A stretch of DNA of 64,000 bases from Lactarius indigo (GCA_025766275.1 JAFKAC010000008.1:1488001-1552000), one strand, 5' to 3'. Shown: positions 1 to 11,230, counted from the first letter of the stretch. The notes: generated by a model from the letters alone, not told the origin. Numbers and translations: made by a program.

Positions 1-238
1 TGCTGAAGTCTTACAGCTTCAGCACATAAGATTGACACCTGAGTTCCAAGGTCATACTCTTCTTGTTAGAAAGAAACAATGGTCAGTTTTCACTATGCTA
101 GGTTGACAATGTGGTGCACCAGCTCTGAAGGTGCTTCCTCCTGACTGACCTCACCTTCCTGTATCTCAGAGTTTCTAGGAGATGGGGCACAACCACCCCA
201 ATTCCAAGCTGTGCATGCAGAGTTAGAGACATATATAA

Positions 239-1437
239 TCAGCAGAAATGAGACTTACTGTGAGCTGCCAAATGGCTGCCGAAGGCCTCTCTGGCCTCGG
301 TAGGTAGAGAGACGCCTGCCCCAGATCTTTCCTCCTGTGTTGGCACTGGGTCAATGCTGGGTTCTTGAGTCCCTAGAACCAGTGGGGATTCCATCCTCAA
401 TGCAGGGTCAGTCCCCTGATCTTGGATGTCAGGTGAGGTTGGCATATCCTTGCTGAAGTTGTCTTGAGATTCTGGTGAAGGCAACTTGTCCACACCAAAG
501 CTGCATTGTCCATGTGAAGAGGGTGACGAGGGTGACCCATCCCTGCCAAGATTGTGTTGGCATTGAGGGGATGTGTTGATAAGTGACCCTTGCGCACTTA
601 GCGGCTCACACAGACCGGACTTGCAGCATGGACTGCTTTAGATTAGATTAATTGGACTTGTAGATTACATAGTTTTGATCTGTACAATCTAGCGCTTACT
701 ATTGTGTCATGTATGACATCATGTACAATGACATCATGTAGAACACTCCAGACACTTCATTGTACTCTGTCCTTTGTTCCTCTTTAGTTCTTATCTTTAT
801 TATGATGTCACTATGATATCATCCTTGTCTGGACTTTCTTTGTTCTAGTCGCCTTGTTCTCTTTTGGTACACTCCTTTTGTCCTGTATGTAGAACAATGC
901 CCCTTGTATTCTGTGACTCTATGTTACTACCCTTGTACTAGTGTCACACCTCTGTATAGTATAAGTAGAGTACTCTGTACGCCCTGGACCACATCAGTTC
1001 TCACTCTGCTGTGTGCCAGGTAAAGTCCCTCTCCTGTAATACTATTATCAGTTCTCACTCTGCTGTGTGCCAGACAACTATCTTGCTTTACTTGCCTGAC
1101 CCCCTGTTGCTGCTTCCAGCCACTCTTGATATCTCACCACAGTCTCCTTTGTCACTGTGAGTATCATCTTTATGTGTGCTGTTCATCAGGATGGTGACAT
1201 ATCCATGCTGAAACTATGTTGGTGTTGAGGGGATGACAACCCACTCATACTGAAGCTGCATTGACTTTGAGGGGAGGGTGACCCATCCATGCCAAAGCTG
1301 TGTTGGCTCTGTGGAGAGGGCAACCCATCCATGCCAAAATCATCTTGACCTTCAGCAGATAATGGCACATCTCTTCTGGTCACAAGCTGCCAAGTGTCAA
1401 CTGATAGTGCAAGAAAAGGGTGACACATAGCTAGCAA
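239..1437 (-). pseudogene. Repeat-containing ORF split by a solo LTR
   Basis: I do not recognise the product. On the minus strand the ORF reads from about 1437 to 1189, is broken by LTR 574-1188, and continues from 573 to the TGA at 239-241. Both halves carry the same degenerate 14-16 residue repeat, consensus roughly SPQSQHSFGMDG, with at least five units visible. Leaving out the LTR and one copy of its target duplication joins codons for MSPS to those for PQCQ in frame, so the insertion was a clean hit inside a repeat unit. A possible splice donor (CA|GTAAGT) lies near 258-263, so 239 may not be the true end. Serine/proline/glutamine-rich, low complexity; no domain or membrane segment seen. 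It may be an exon of a larger gene. Confidence 0.5.
574..1188 (+). mobile_element. Solo LTR, family A, long form
   Basis: Starts TGTTGATAAGTGACCC and ends GTTCATCA, flanked by a perfect 5-bp duplication GGATG (569-573 and 1189-1193). A TATA-like TATAAGTAG lies near 959. The segment 1020-1073 (GTAAAG...CCAG) marks the long form. No internal retrotransposon sequence is attached, so it is a solo LTR. Confidence 0.95.
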
Positions 1438-2211
1438 AGAAGTGGGACAGTTTGATGAGGCAGTGATAAGGGAGACTCAATGTGGAATGAGCCTATATAT
1501 CTAGATTGCTTATTACGCAAGAGACACTCAAGATTCATTACTGTTTGTGCTGAATCAGGTTCCAAATTCCAGATTGGTAGTTTTGGCAGCTCAGCAGCAT
1601 GCCACTTGTTGACCTTGCTTCAATGCAGCAATGTAAACTGCTGACACACTTTTTTCTTACCCACTAATGCCATGAACTCCCTCCTCCATATCACCACTAG
1701 GGTTGAGGCCACTGTTGCAAGCTATGTCAGTGTTTGTGATGTTGCTAACAGGGCTGAATGGGAACGCTGCTTTGAGGAAGAGAAGGTACATACTCAATTC
1801 AATTGCAGTTTCCATTCGATCCCCATTTGAATTAGGTCCTCACAACATGAGAGTTCAGGAGGCTCCAGCAAACTTCAGGGGACCTTTTTTTGTTTTTTTT
1901 TTTTTGAATCCATTAACATGCACCTTGGGGCCTAGTACCCTATGTAGCACGAGACTGTTAAACTAAATACATGCATGATTTTCGCATCTGTGAAGTGTTC
2001 TGAGCATCATAAGTCCCCCCCACTCCCCGGAGGGGGAGTGGCTTAGCTTCCCATCAAGCGTTGAGGTTGGAGGGGCAGCTGTACTGCCTTGGCGTGAGTT
2101 GCATGCCGGAATTTGAGGTCTTGTGCTTCCTTTGGGTGTTGGCTTGGGCTTGTGACTACATCTTCCTCCTGGCTCTACGTGTCTTGAGTGGGCCTATTAT
2201 GGCCTGGTGAG
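1438..2211. other. Spacer without a supported gene
   Basis: No convincing coding frame. A T-rich run lies near 1887-1903. A nearly perfect hairpin occurs at 2020-2041 (CCACTCCCC, three-base loop, GGGGAGTGG), just downstream of the LINE ORF1 that ends at 2212. It could be a structured 3' region of that element or chance. Confidence 0.4.
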
Positions 2212-3420
2212 TCATGGGGATGGTGGTTTGTTGTGGGGGGTGTGGAGGGGTGAATGTTGGTCAGGAAATGGAGGTGGTTGAGGGGTGATTTTGCACATGG
2301 GGGTGTGTTTATCCTTCCAGGGCTTGATTGCTGCACAGGTTCCGAAAATGTGTACATATTTGCTCTTGATAAGATCTTGTGCTAAGTTGCCATTGGGGTC
2401 TTCAAATGCAAACACTAGCAATGAGGATGTGTCAGCTCCATAGGTGTCTGGGGGTTTAACCCAGCTTGGTCTCTGCATGATCCTTAGTGCTGCATATTCC
2501 GGGTTGTCAATTATCAGAGCCTCATGACATTGGTCTGGAGTCTGTGGTCCATGTGTGCTGGTGGTTCCGGTTGGGACAGTGGTGATAAGTAGCTTTGACC
2601 ATCTGACATTTGCTGTGATGCGTGGGGCTTTCAGGTGTTTGTGGACAGTTGGGGATTCTGACATAATTGCCTTTGTAATTGGGTCTTCGGCTGAAACAAG
2701 TTGCTGGAGCGTGTTAGTGTGTCCACCAGTGAGAACTAAGTTCCCTTTTGTGGTCCATTTGGCAGAGGAAATGTGAATGTGTGGGTGGTCTGAGTGTTTG
2801 AGGGATTTGTTTATGCTGCTGCATAGGATGTGTGGGGGTGATTGTTTAGTGGGGTCTCTGGTTGCAGTGTGTACTATAATGCTGGGATGTGGTGGGAATG
2901 CAAGTGTGCTAGTGTGAGTGTTGGGCAGGGTGTGTGGGCCAGTGGGGTCAGTTAAGGCAGGTTTCGAGGTAATAGTTGGGAGGGCTGAGGCAGCAGGCTT
3001 GTGCGCTGTGTTGGTGGGCAGTGGGGGGGCTGGTTGTCTCTGAAGGCTTGCAACTGATTTCTGTAAGGCTGCTAGTGCCTCTTTTATCTCATGAAGTTCG
3101 GAAGGTGGTTCTGCAGGTTTTGGGGAGGGAGTGGGAGGAATAAGGTGCGGTCTGTGTTTGTTGAGTCTGGTGAAAAGTCTGTGAAAGATGTCGGAGAGTG
3201 CCTCTTTTTTGTCTGGGAATTCTTGTGCAAATGCCTCAGCTGACTCGAGAGTTTTGACCAGGTTGGATTCGATGCAGGCTAGGGCAGTTGCAAAGTGGTT
3301 TGCCGTGGTGATTGGGTTTGGAGGGGGAGAATTTCCTGTGGGTGGGCATGGGGGGTCTGCAGTCAACATCCTTACTCCCTCATTTTTCCTCTGACTGTTG
3401 TTTCTGCTTGTCTTGGACAT
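2212..3420 (-). CDS. ORF1-like protein of a Tad-type LINE retrotransposon
   Basis: A 402-codon uninterrupted ORF. The first third is hydrophilic with an alpha-helical stretch (about residues 45-90), followed by a Pro-rich linker. The region from about residue 215 (HIHISSAKWTTKGNLVLTGG) to about 365 resembles the nucleic-acid-binding ORF1 of basidiomycete Tad-like non-LTR elements, including motifs like VRWSKLLI and PSWVKPP. The usual CCHC knuckles after this domain are not seen; the C-terminus is instead Pro/His-rich. The endonuclease and reverse transcriptase ORF that should follow towards lower coordinates is absent, so the element is truncated. Such ORF1 proteins bind element RNA; the specific assignment rests on recalled family resemblance. 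Confidence 0.7.
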   Translation of the reverse strand: MSKTSRNNSQRKNEGVRMLTADPPCPPTGNSPPPNPITTANHFATALACIESNLVKTLESAEAFAQEFPDKKEALSDIFHRLFTRLNKHRPHLIPPTPSPKPAEPPSELHEIKEALAALQKSVASLQRQPAPPLPTNTAHKPAASALPTITSKPALTDPTGPHTLPNTHTSTLAFPPHPSIIVHTATRDPTKQSPPHILCSSINKSLKHSDHPHIHISSAKWTTKGNLVLTGGHTNTLQQLVSAEDPITKAIMSESPTVHKHLKAPRITANVRWSKLLITTVPTGTTSTHGPQTPDQCHEALIIDNPEYAALRIMQRPSWVKPPDTYGADTSSLLVFAFEDPNGNLAQDLIKSKYVHIFGTCAAIKPWKDKHTPMCKITPQPPPFPDQHSPLHTPHNKPPSP

Positions 3421-3813
3421 TATAGACAGTGTTGTGCGAGCTCAGTACAGTAAGTAAAGGAGTACTCTAGTAGACCGCACCCCCAGCTGCAGTGTTGCGT
3501 CTTGGGTGGTGAGGGTTACTGAGAAAGGAAGTTCTTCAGTCCACTTCAGGGGACCTGTTGGCACTACACCCAATGCTAGCTGCCCTGTATATTGTCCTTG
3601 ATGCCAAGGGGGATTTGTCAGAAATTGACAGGGGGCACCCTTCAATTTACAAGCACAAATATTACCTACCCAGTGCTGTATTCCCCACCAACATCTCACA
3701 CCTATTGCCTCTAAGTGAGGGATGCTGGTGGGAGCACCTTGGTAAGTTGCTGTTACTCCTTTCCCTCAAACACAGTCTAAACCTCCACAGCTGCCAAGCA
3801 TGGGGATGGGGGG
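3421..3813. other. Region between LINE ORF1 and zinc-cluster gene
   Basis: Contains overlapping open frames on both strands (minus 3442-3699; plus about 3558-3740). A donor-like GTAAGT near 3742 and an acceptor-like CTCCACAG near 3790 suggest a first exon for the downstream plus-strand gene. Equally it may be the LINE 5' leader. Neither is decisive. Confidence 0.3.
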
Positions 3814-4924
3814 GTGCCCCCTGGAAATGCAGTACCAAGTCCTATGCCACCACCACCACCACCACCTTTGCCTCCTTGTCGGCACCTGCTGAAGGTGACA
3901 CTCATCATGGGCCCACCTCCTGAAGACTCAGAAGATGAGATGGAGGTAGACCAGCTGGAGGAGGTGAGTAATAGATATTTCCTCATTTATGTTTCGTTTC
4001 TGATTAACTCCATAAGTCCCGAGCCTCCCTCAATCCACAAGAAGGGCAAGAAGAGGGCAGCTGGTTCAGCAGCTACCTTGAGGAAGTGCAAAATCACCTC
4101 ACCACCACTGTGCCAGTCTGACTCCCTCCCAAAGTGATAGGAGATGAGTTGGAGAGTGAGGATGAGGAGGATGAAGAGGAGTATCAATTTTTGGTGCATA
4201 GCTATATATTTTCATTAACATTCAGCTGAAAGAACTTGGCAATAGTGTGAAAGATGCATCAAGGCCAATGTGCACTGCAAGCCACAGCCAATGGCTCCCT
4301 GCTTGCACTGCCAAAGCAGTAAGGTGGGGTGCAGCTTGATGCCACCAAATTCAAAGACAGGCAAGACCAATTGGTGCCACCTGAAGCTGGTACCACATCA
4401 CTCAGCACAAGGTGTGGGAAGGAATGCAGCCTGTGGCTGCATACAGGAAGATGTCAGAGGCGTCAGACTTGGCAGCATTGGCCTCAAGGTTGGTTGAGGG
4501 GCTGACACTGTACAGCATGTCATCCAATGCAGTGTCTCCAGCTTCACTGTCCCCCATAGCAGCTGACTCTCCCATCTCTCCCAACCCCTCTGCCACTGAA
4601 ACCACTGCCACCACTACCACCACTGCAGCTGCTGGTCCCTCCACTCCTGCTGCAGCTGCCAGTGCTGCTGATGCCACCCCTGTGATCACTCCCTCCCTCC
4701 ATCAGTGCTTGCAACCTGCACAATGCCTTGTGCCAGTTGTGGAGGTGCCAATGCCCTCACACTTGGCTCTGTCATCCTCTCAGCAGTGTTCTGGGGCTTC
4801 AGCAGCTCAAGCACCTCAGGAAGTTCCTGAGCACAACTCTGCCAACAAGATCCAACACCTGGAGATGAGGTTGGCAGATGTCGAGGAGAAATTGGAGGTG
4901 TTGATGAAAGGCGGTGGGGCATAA
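3814..4924 (+). pseudogene. Zinc-cluster-like protein with C-terminal coiled coil
   Basis: An N-terminal Pro-rich stretch (PMPPPPPPPLPP) and an acidic patch (SEDEMEVDQLEE) are followed by a probable intron (GTGAGT at 3964, acceptor near 4016) and a basic segment (KKGKKR). At 4246-4341 lies a Cys cluster CERC...C...PCLHC...VGCS, like the CxxC modules of a large lineage-specific basidiomycete family. A Ser/Thr/Ala-rich region then leads to a heptad-like C-terminus (4835-4905, LEMRLADVEEKLEVLM). The Cys cluster and the C-terminus are in different frames, so there is another intron or a frameshift between 4341 and 4412. A DNA- or protein-binding role is possible by analogy with zinc clusters, but unproven. 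It faces the minus-strand gene at 5163-5916. Confidence 0.5.
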
Positions 4925-5162
4925 AAGGCTGATTAGGCCTTCATGTTTTTTTTTATACATAAAATACAATTTTTTCACCTCTGTATATTGACTACAACAA
5001 ATGGACAATAGATACTACAATGTGAACTTGTGATACCATTAATTAGAGAGTGGATAGAGAAAGATGATACAAGGAGTGCTAGCGATGCACTCTCTTCCCA
5101 GAATGCATATTGCTACCCCTATTGGGAACTTCAGGTTCTAGATACAACAAAGAAGTCATTAC

Positions 5163-5916
5163 TTACTGCATTTGCTTGACCTGCTCTGTAGGCTGTGTTG
5201 CATGCCCTGAGTGCTGAGTCTCAGGCTGTGCATTCATGGTGGGGTTGCTGACTTTCTGATGCTTGGGGGGATGAGTGTTGGCAGCTGTGTCAGGAACTGA
5301 TCTATGACTCGTGGATGCCTCAGCAACTTGAGCTTCCTGTTGTAGAGTGGCGTTGTGTGATAATGTGAGGGCAAGGGCAAGGGCAAGGGTGAGTGTGAGG
5401 GGGTGTAGCGTTGGGTGGGTGGGGAGATGGATCTCGATCTCCCTGTCCTGGCTCCTCACACACCTCAGCACCATTTTCATGCCTTTGGCTGCTGGTGCTG
5501 TGGCAGGGACAAGGCTGAAGAGGCGTAAGGTGTGGAAAAAGATGGTCAGCATCTCCCATCAACACAAGGAGCTTACTTACATTGCTTGGACCCCCAGCAC
5601 TATCTTCTTGGCTATTACTGTCAGCCCCCTCTTTGGTTAGAGCATTTCCATCTCCAGGGGTTTCTTTATCATTTTCTTGTGCCTGATGCCTGCAGACATA
5701 TCTCATCTTGAAATGAAATGGGATCTCGCCGGCAGCTTGCCTTTGCATCCAGTGTTTGAGCAATGCATTGACATCCTCTTGGCAAATGTGATGGTACTGA
5801 GTGAGTGTAACACCAGCCAGCAGGTACTTGGAAAGGATGAAGTCACCTGGGGTCTCTTTCAGTCTGGCCCATGGTACTCTGCCTGTCACAAACCTATAAA
5901 CCTGGTTGTGACTCAA
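5163..5916 (-). pseudogene. Two-exon gene truncated by an LTR
   Basis: The first visible exon encodes GRVPWARLKETPGDFIL followed by LTQYHHICQEDVNALLKHW and QRQAAGEIPF, a compact, well-behaved protein segment of a kind common in TE-rich agaricomycete genomes; I know no function for it. A clear intron follows (donor GTAAGTAAGC 5580-5571, acceptor CTTCAG 5520-5515, 66 bp). Exon 2 has two competing frames, which switch around a (GGGCAA)n run at about 5368-5395, so a repeat-length frameshift is likely. The last codons run into another donor (CA|GTAAGT near 5163). The 5' end is cut by the LTR starting at 5884. Confidence 0.5.
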
Positions 5917-6579
5917 GGTGCTTAGGACCAGTCTGGACTGGACTGGGCTTATGTCATCAACTTCCCAAAGGGGAATTCCGGAATCGGAGTTTGAATTTCA
6001 CTCTCCAATGGTCATGTGATGTGTCACGTGCCCACCCTGTCTTTCTTCATCACATGTGTATGTGCACATGTACCAATCAATGGTTGATTGTTTATCGATC
6101 AACAAAGATAATCAACCAAGTCATGAGGAAACACATGTACCAATCATGGGTTCCACAGTTGCTGCAGAATCATGCCACTATGGCGCAATATGGTGTCATT
6201 GACTGTGGCGCAGTCGTACCATGCTTATCCTTTATTCTGATTGGACAGTATTAATACTTATCTCTAGAATGTTCCAATCTGCAGTATTGTGCAGCACTTG
6301 TGGACAGGCCCTAAGCCTGCCCTAAACCTATGCACATACCACCCCCTGTAGTATATAAGCTAGCACAATCTATCGGACAGTCCCTCAGACTGTCCACTTG
6401 TGACATCTTCTCTCTTGCCTCTTAGTTCTTTCAAGTGCCCCACTCTTTTGTGCACCACTACTTCCCTCTGAGCCAAGATGCCTCCTCTTCACCCCCTTCA
6501 ATGTTCCCTCCATCTCTTTCTCACCTGCCGTCATCTTCAACCCTATCCCTCGCTGTTGAGTGACAGTGAATTTACCACA
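5884..6579 (+). mobile_element. LTR, family B
   Basis: Matches the LTRs at 16334-16992 and 58783-59470 (reverse). Starts TGTCACAAACCTATAAACC, contains GTATATAAGC as a TATA-like box near 6352, and ends with TTTACCACA. The flanks (CTGCC left, CTATG right) do not form a target duplication, so it may be the 5' LTR of a longer element or a rearranged copy. A truncated gypsy pol begins only about 120 bp downstream. Confidence 0.8.
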
Positions 6580-6699
6580 CTATGCGACTCAGATTCACCA
6601 GCTTTTGATTCCTTTCTTGTGCTCCATTTGCCCCCTCTTGACTCTCAGCCCTGTGTCTCAGAAGAGAGTAGCCCCTTTGTTACTTTTCACAAAACTAAA

Positions 6700-9600
6700 A
6701 TGCCCCTTGCAATATTCGCCAGCAAGAAATACAAGCTGGTGGCCCTCAAAATCTGACCAATAGAAACAGAGCTCCCCAGTTGATTCTGTATTATCCACAA
6801 AATCAAGGGTGACCCACTGCAAGAACTGCCACAACTACCAATGCAACTGGCCAACTTTGTACCAACCAGGCAGTATACCGCAGAACAAAAAGAACAGTTT
6901 GACCACATCCACAGCAGCAACTTCCTGCTGCCAGAAAAATGCAAACTTATCCATCAACTCATGTGCTTACAGAATGGCACTTTTGTGTGGACAGACTGAG
7001 AGTGAGGTCATTTCCATGAAGACTTCTTTCCCCCAATCAAAATACTGATGATCCCACACAAGCCATGGGCCCAGCACAATATTCCAATTCCACTGGGTAT
7101 CTACAATGAAGTCTGCCAACTGATTAAGAATAAAATCAATGCTGGAGTGTATGAACCATCAAACTCATCCTACCACTTGTGATGGTTCTGTGTGGTCAAG
7201 AAAGATGGGAAGTCCCTTCACATTGTCCACAGCTTAGAGCTGCTAAACAAAGTCACCATCAAACATGCTGGAGTCACGCCATTTACAGATTAAATTGGTG
7301 AGCACTTCACTGGACATGCATGCAGTGGTATGCTCAACCTATATGTTGGTTATGACAAGTGCAGAATCTCAACTAACTCACGTGACCTAATGACCTTTCA
7401 ATCCCCCTTTGGAGCGCTCCAGCTAGTAACCCTACTGATGGGCTGGACAATCTCAGTTCCAATATTCCATGACAATGTCACTTATATCTTACAGCCAGAG
7501 ATACCTGAGACTACTGTTCCTTATATTGATGATGTACTGATCCAAGGACCCGCAGAATGTTACATATCGGCCAATGGGACAGAAGAGCGTATCCCTGAAA
7601 ACCCAGGGATCTGCCACTTTGTCTGGGAACACCTACAAGGCATCAATTGCATGGTACAATGCATCAAGTACTCAGGAGGTACCTTCAGTGGTTACAAGTC
7701 ATCACTTTGTGCAGAAGAAATAACAGCAGTCAGCCACTGGTGCACACCACTCAGCAGACTGCCAGAGCCAGCATGTGTCAATAAAATAGCCAAATGGTGC
7801 CCTTGCAAGGACCTATCAGAAGTTTGTGCATTTCTGGGCACAGTAGGAGTGTGCTGAATATTCATCCAAAACTTCGCAAAGTGAGCCAATGCACTTGTTC
7901 ACCTGACCTATAAAGGCATTCCTTTCAAATTTGAAGAAGCACAGCTGGCTGCACAAGAAGGCCTGAAACAAGCACTCCTGAACTTGCCAGTGCTTAGGCT
8001 GATCAATTATATGTCAGACTCACCTGTAATCCTAGCCATTGACACCTCACAAATAGCAGTTGGCTTCTATCTTTGCCAGGCCGATGCAAATATGCCAAAG
8101 AAACATTTCTATGCACACTTTGGCTCACTTCCACTCAACGACCAGGAGCGACACTTTTCCCAACCAAATTTAGAACTCTATGGGCTCTATCAGGCCCTGC
8201 ACGCTTACAAGATATTCATCGTCAGTGTGTGCAACTTGGTGGTAGAAGTTGATGCAAGATATATCAAGGGCATGCTCAATAACCCTGATGTCTCCCCTTC
8301 AGCCAGCATAAATTGCTGGATCGTCTCAATATTGACCTTTCACTTTGAGCTTTGTCACATACCAGAAAAGCACCACAGACTGGATGGGCTTTCATGGTGC
8401 CCGCCACAAGACAGTGATCTTAGCAATAGCGATGATGAAGAAGAGTTTAATAACTGGATAGACAACCTCTACAGCTTTGTGCACATGATCAATACCCCTA
8501 TAACTGCACCTCAATCAGCACAACTATTGAACACGCTCACAAGTGAAGTGGCTTGCCACCCAGCCGACATACACAAGCCCCTCATTACAGAACCAAACTA
8601 CAACCCTGTGCCAAGGAGTTTAGCAGCAGTACAAGCTGACAAGCAATTAGAAATGGTACACAACTGGTTGACATTCTTGGAGCAACTGACAGGCATGCTA
8701 GAACGAGAATATGCACAGCTAGTGCAGTTCACCTCAAAGTTCTTCATCAATGATAACATCCTCTGGAAGTGCGATACACAAGGCGCCCACAAGAGAGTAA
8801 TCTACAAGCAGCACATCAAAGTGATGATAGTGGCACACAATGATGTCAGACACTGTGGGTTCTACACAACTCAGGCACTAGTAATAGAGCGATACTGGTG
8901 GCCGTTCATGGGCCACAATATTGCTTGGTATGTTTGCATCTGTCACATCTGTCAGGTTCACCAAACTTGTCAAATATCAATCCTGCCAGTTGTTGCTACT
9001 CCTGCTCCACTCCTTGCCAAGATGTATATGGACACGATGCATCTCCCTTGCTCAGGCAGATACTCATACATTGTCCAAGGCCACTGTTCTCTGACCCATT
9101 ATCCAGAATTCTGAATGCTTCATAGAGAAACCGCCCAAGCTCTCAGGGACTGGATCTTCCAAGACATTCTATGCCGATGGGAAACACTGGTGGAAATTGA
9201 ATCAGACAATGGCAGGCCGTTCATCACCACACTGGGGTACCTGGAACACAAATACCATGTCAAGTATATAAGAATCAGTGGCTACAACTCTTGTGTGAAT
9301 GGAATAGTAGAACACTCACACTTCAATGTGCACCAAGCCTTATACAAATTGGCCAATGGAGAAGAAAATTGCTGGTCACAGGTTGCGCACTCAGTCTTCT
9401 GGTCAGAACGAGTGACCCCTCGCAAGTGTATGGGATGTTCGCCCTACTTTGCCACAACAGGGACGCATCCACTCCTACCATTCAATATTGTGGAGGCAAA
9501 TTACCTGCTGCCTCTGCCCAATTCAATACTTTTGACAACCAACCTGATCTCACAAAGGGCAATAGCATTACAAAAGTGACAAGAAGACCTTTCCCAACTC

Positions 9601-10053
9601 AAGGCCAGGGTACATGACCAATGTAACTGGGCAGTGATTTGCTTTGAGCATGATCATGAGGCAACAATCCGTGACTTCAATTTTGCACGAGGAGCTCTAG
9701 TCCTTGTATGAAATACTGCTATAGAGAAGGCACTTAATCAGAAGATGAGGCCCTGTTATTTTGGGCTGATGGTAGTAATCTTAAGGAACAAGGGCAGCAC
9801 CTACATTGTTTGTGACCTTGACGGCATGCTCCTACATAGCCTGGTAGCAGCCTTTCATGTTGTCCAATATTTTGCTCATGACTATATCAACATACCTGAT
9901 CTGGAGCAACACATAGACATCTTGGCCTCTCACTTGCACAAGCTAGAGTCAAGTACATCAGCTGACCCAGACAACACCCAAAATCAAATAATCAATGAAG
10001 ACAATGAAGTGCCAGCTGATCTCGGCTTCAAAGATGTCACAGAAGATGAATAA
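6700..10053 (+). pseudogene. Ty3/gypsy pol (RT, RNase H, integrase), decayed
   Basis: One pol-like reading path with several stops and shifts; longest open stretches are 7330-7857, 7984-9114, 9115-9579 and 9745-10053. A pre-RT segment (KKYKLVALK) begins near 6718. The RT contains FGALQLVTLLMGW and the catalytic YIDD (7522-7533). RNase H-like sequence begins about 8000 (VILAIDTSQ). The integrase has an HH-CC zinc-binding domain (H..H near 8840, C..C near 8937-8950) and part of the core (ESDNGRPF near 9200, NGIVEH near 9300). Gag, protease and the start of RT are missing. Nonsense codons show it cannot encode an active polyprotein. No 3' LTR follows. Confidence 0.85.
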
Positions 10054-10466
10054 TGCATGATTAACAGCTCAGTGGGAAGGAACAGCCCCTCAGACTTAGA
10101 CAATTTCTCGCAATTTTATATCCATCCTTTATCTTGCTTTTCTCATCAATAAAGTGACCCATTGCGATTTTTTACTACTGTTACTATGGTATCGAGCCGA
10201 CTGTAAAGAAGAGCATGGTTAATGCTATGATGATATGCAGAGTGGCCCTTGCATCAGTGACATAGACTTATGCACCCATTGCAAAGTACTACCTTGGTCA
10301 GCTTCCCAGCTTGGAGCATCATTCATACTTCCTTGCAATAGGATCGGTCATAGATAACACCACCTTTTACTCTTCAATGCTCGATTATGTGTTTCAATCC
10401 CTTTTGCTTATTGTTCTACTGGTACCTTAGAAAACACAGTTCCCCCAACCCTAGCCCACCAAGATC
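10054..10466. other. 3' flank of the gypsy remnant
   Basis: No gene seen. The sequence ATCAATAAAGTGACCC near 10147 has an AATAAA-like signal. No polypurine tract or LTR start could be placed. Confidence 0.3.
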
Positions 10467-11230
10467 CTACCCCGAGTTTGGCTCAACTTCATAGGCCAGA
10501 GGAACCGAGTCTACTCTCCTTCTCATTGCAACAATGTCCCTGACAGCACTGGACTGCATGTTGGCTGACCCATTTGAGGCAGAACTTGATGAAGTCATCC
10601 TAGCCAGGTGCTCCTGTTCTAGGACGAAATCAAGCTTGATCCAGTCCAATTTGGCCTGGTACCAGTTGAAGTCTTCAAGGCTAATCAGCCCTGTCACCCA
10701 GTGGTATTCAAAATTGGCAGCTGCGAACTTGAAAGCAGTAAATCACTCACCAGGCAGAGGAGGACTGATGACAAAGGCAGAAAATAGGATCAGTTGAGGA
10801 TGGCATAAAATTGGATGAAGTGATCCTTGTCTCTGGCAACAACTCTCAGGAACTTCTGAATCCAGTCTAACTCGGCATAGGGTCAAGCTTCTGTCTCAAT
10901 TTCTGCACATATCGCAAGTGGGCATTCGCCAACTCCAGAAACATTGGCAAATTCAGCCAGCACCTCAAAGTTCTTCTATTGCCCTCTCAGCCCCAACAAG
11001 TGAACAAAATCAAAAGAAGATGCACCCAGGAGTGATAGAACAAAAACAGCCAAGTTGCCACTGTCTGGCTACAGAGGGGCTGCTCAGGCCAAGTTTCACT
11101 CAGCACAATAAAACTCTTCTGTGCAAGCTCAAACACCTCAACTGCATGGCTGTGCAAAGTATTAGCGACCTCCTGATTATCATGATCAGACATGATACAT
11201 TGAGGAAAGGAATCTACCACCTGTGGCTGG
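10467..11230 (-). CDS. Hypothetical multi-exon gene
   Basis: Unrecognised. The 3' segment (10697-10467) encodes LISLEDFNWYQAKLDWIKLD followed by a hydrophilic Ser-rich tail ending EVEPNSG. Upstream minus-strand segments keep protein-like character: a stretch around 10800-10870 (LRVVARDKDHFIQFYAILN) and one at 11220-11080 (QCIMSDHDNQEVANTLHSH). They lie in different frames, as expected of exons separated by small introns, but I could not fix the junctions. It is collinear with the minus-strand genes at 11618-16000 and may belong to the same gene or repeated unit. Confidence 0.35.
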
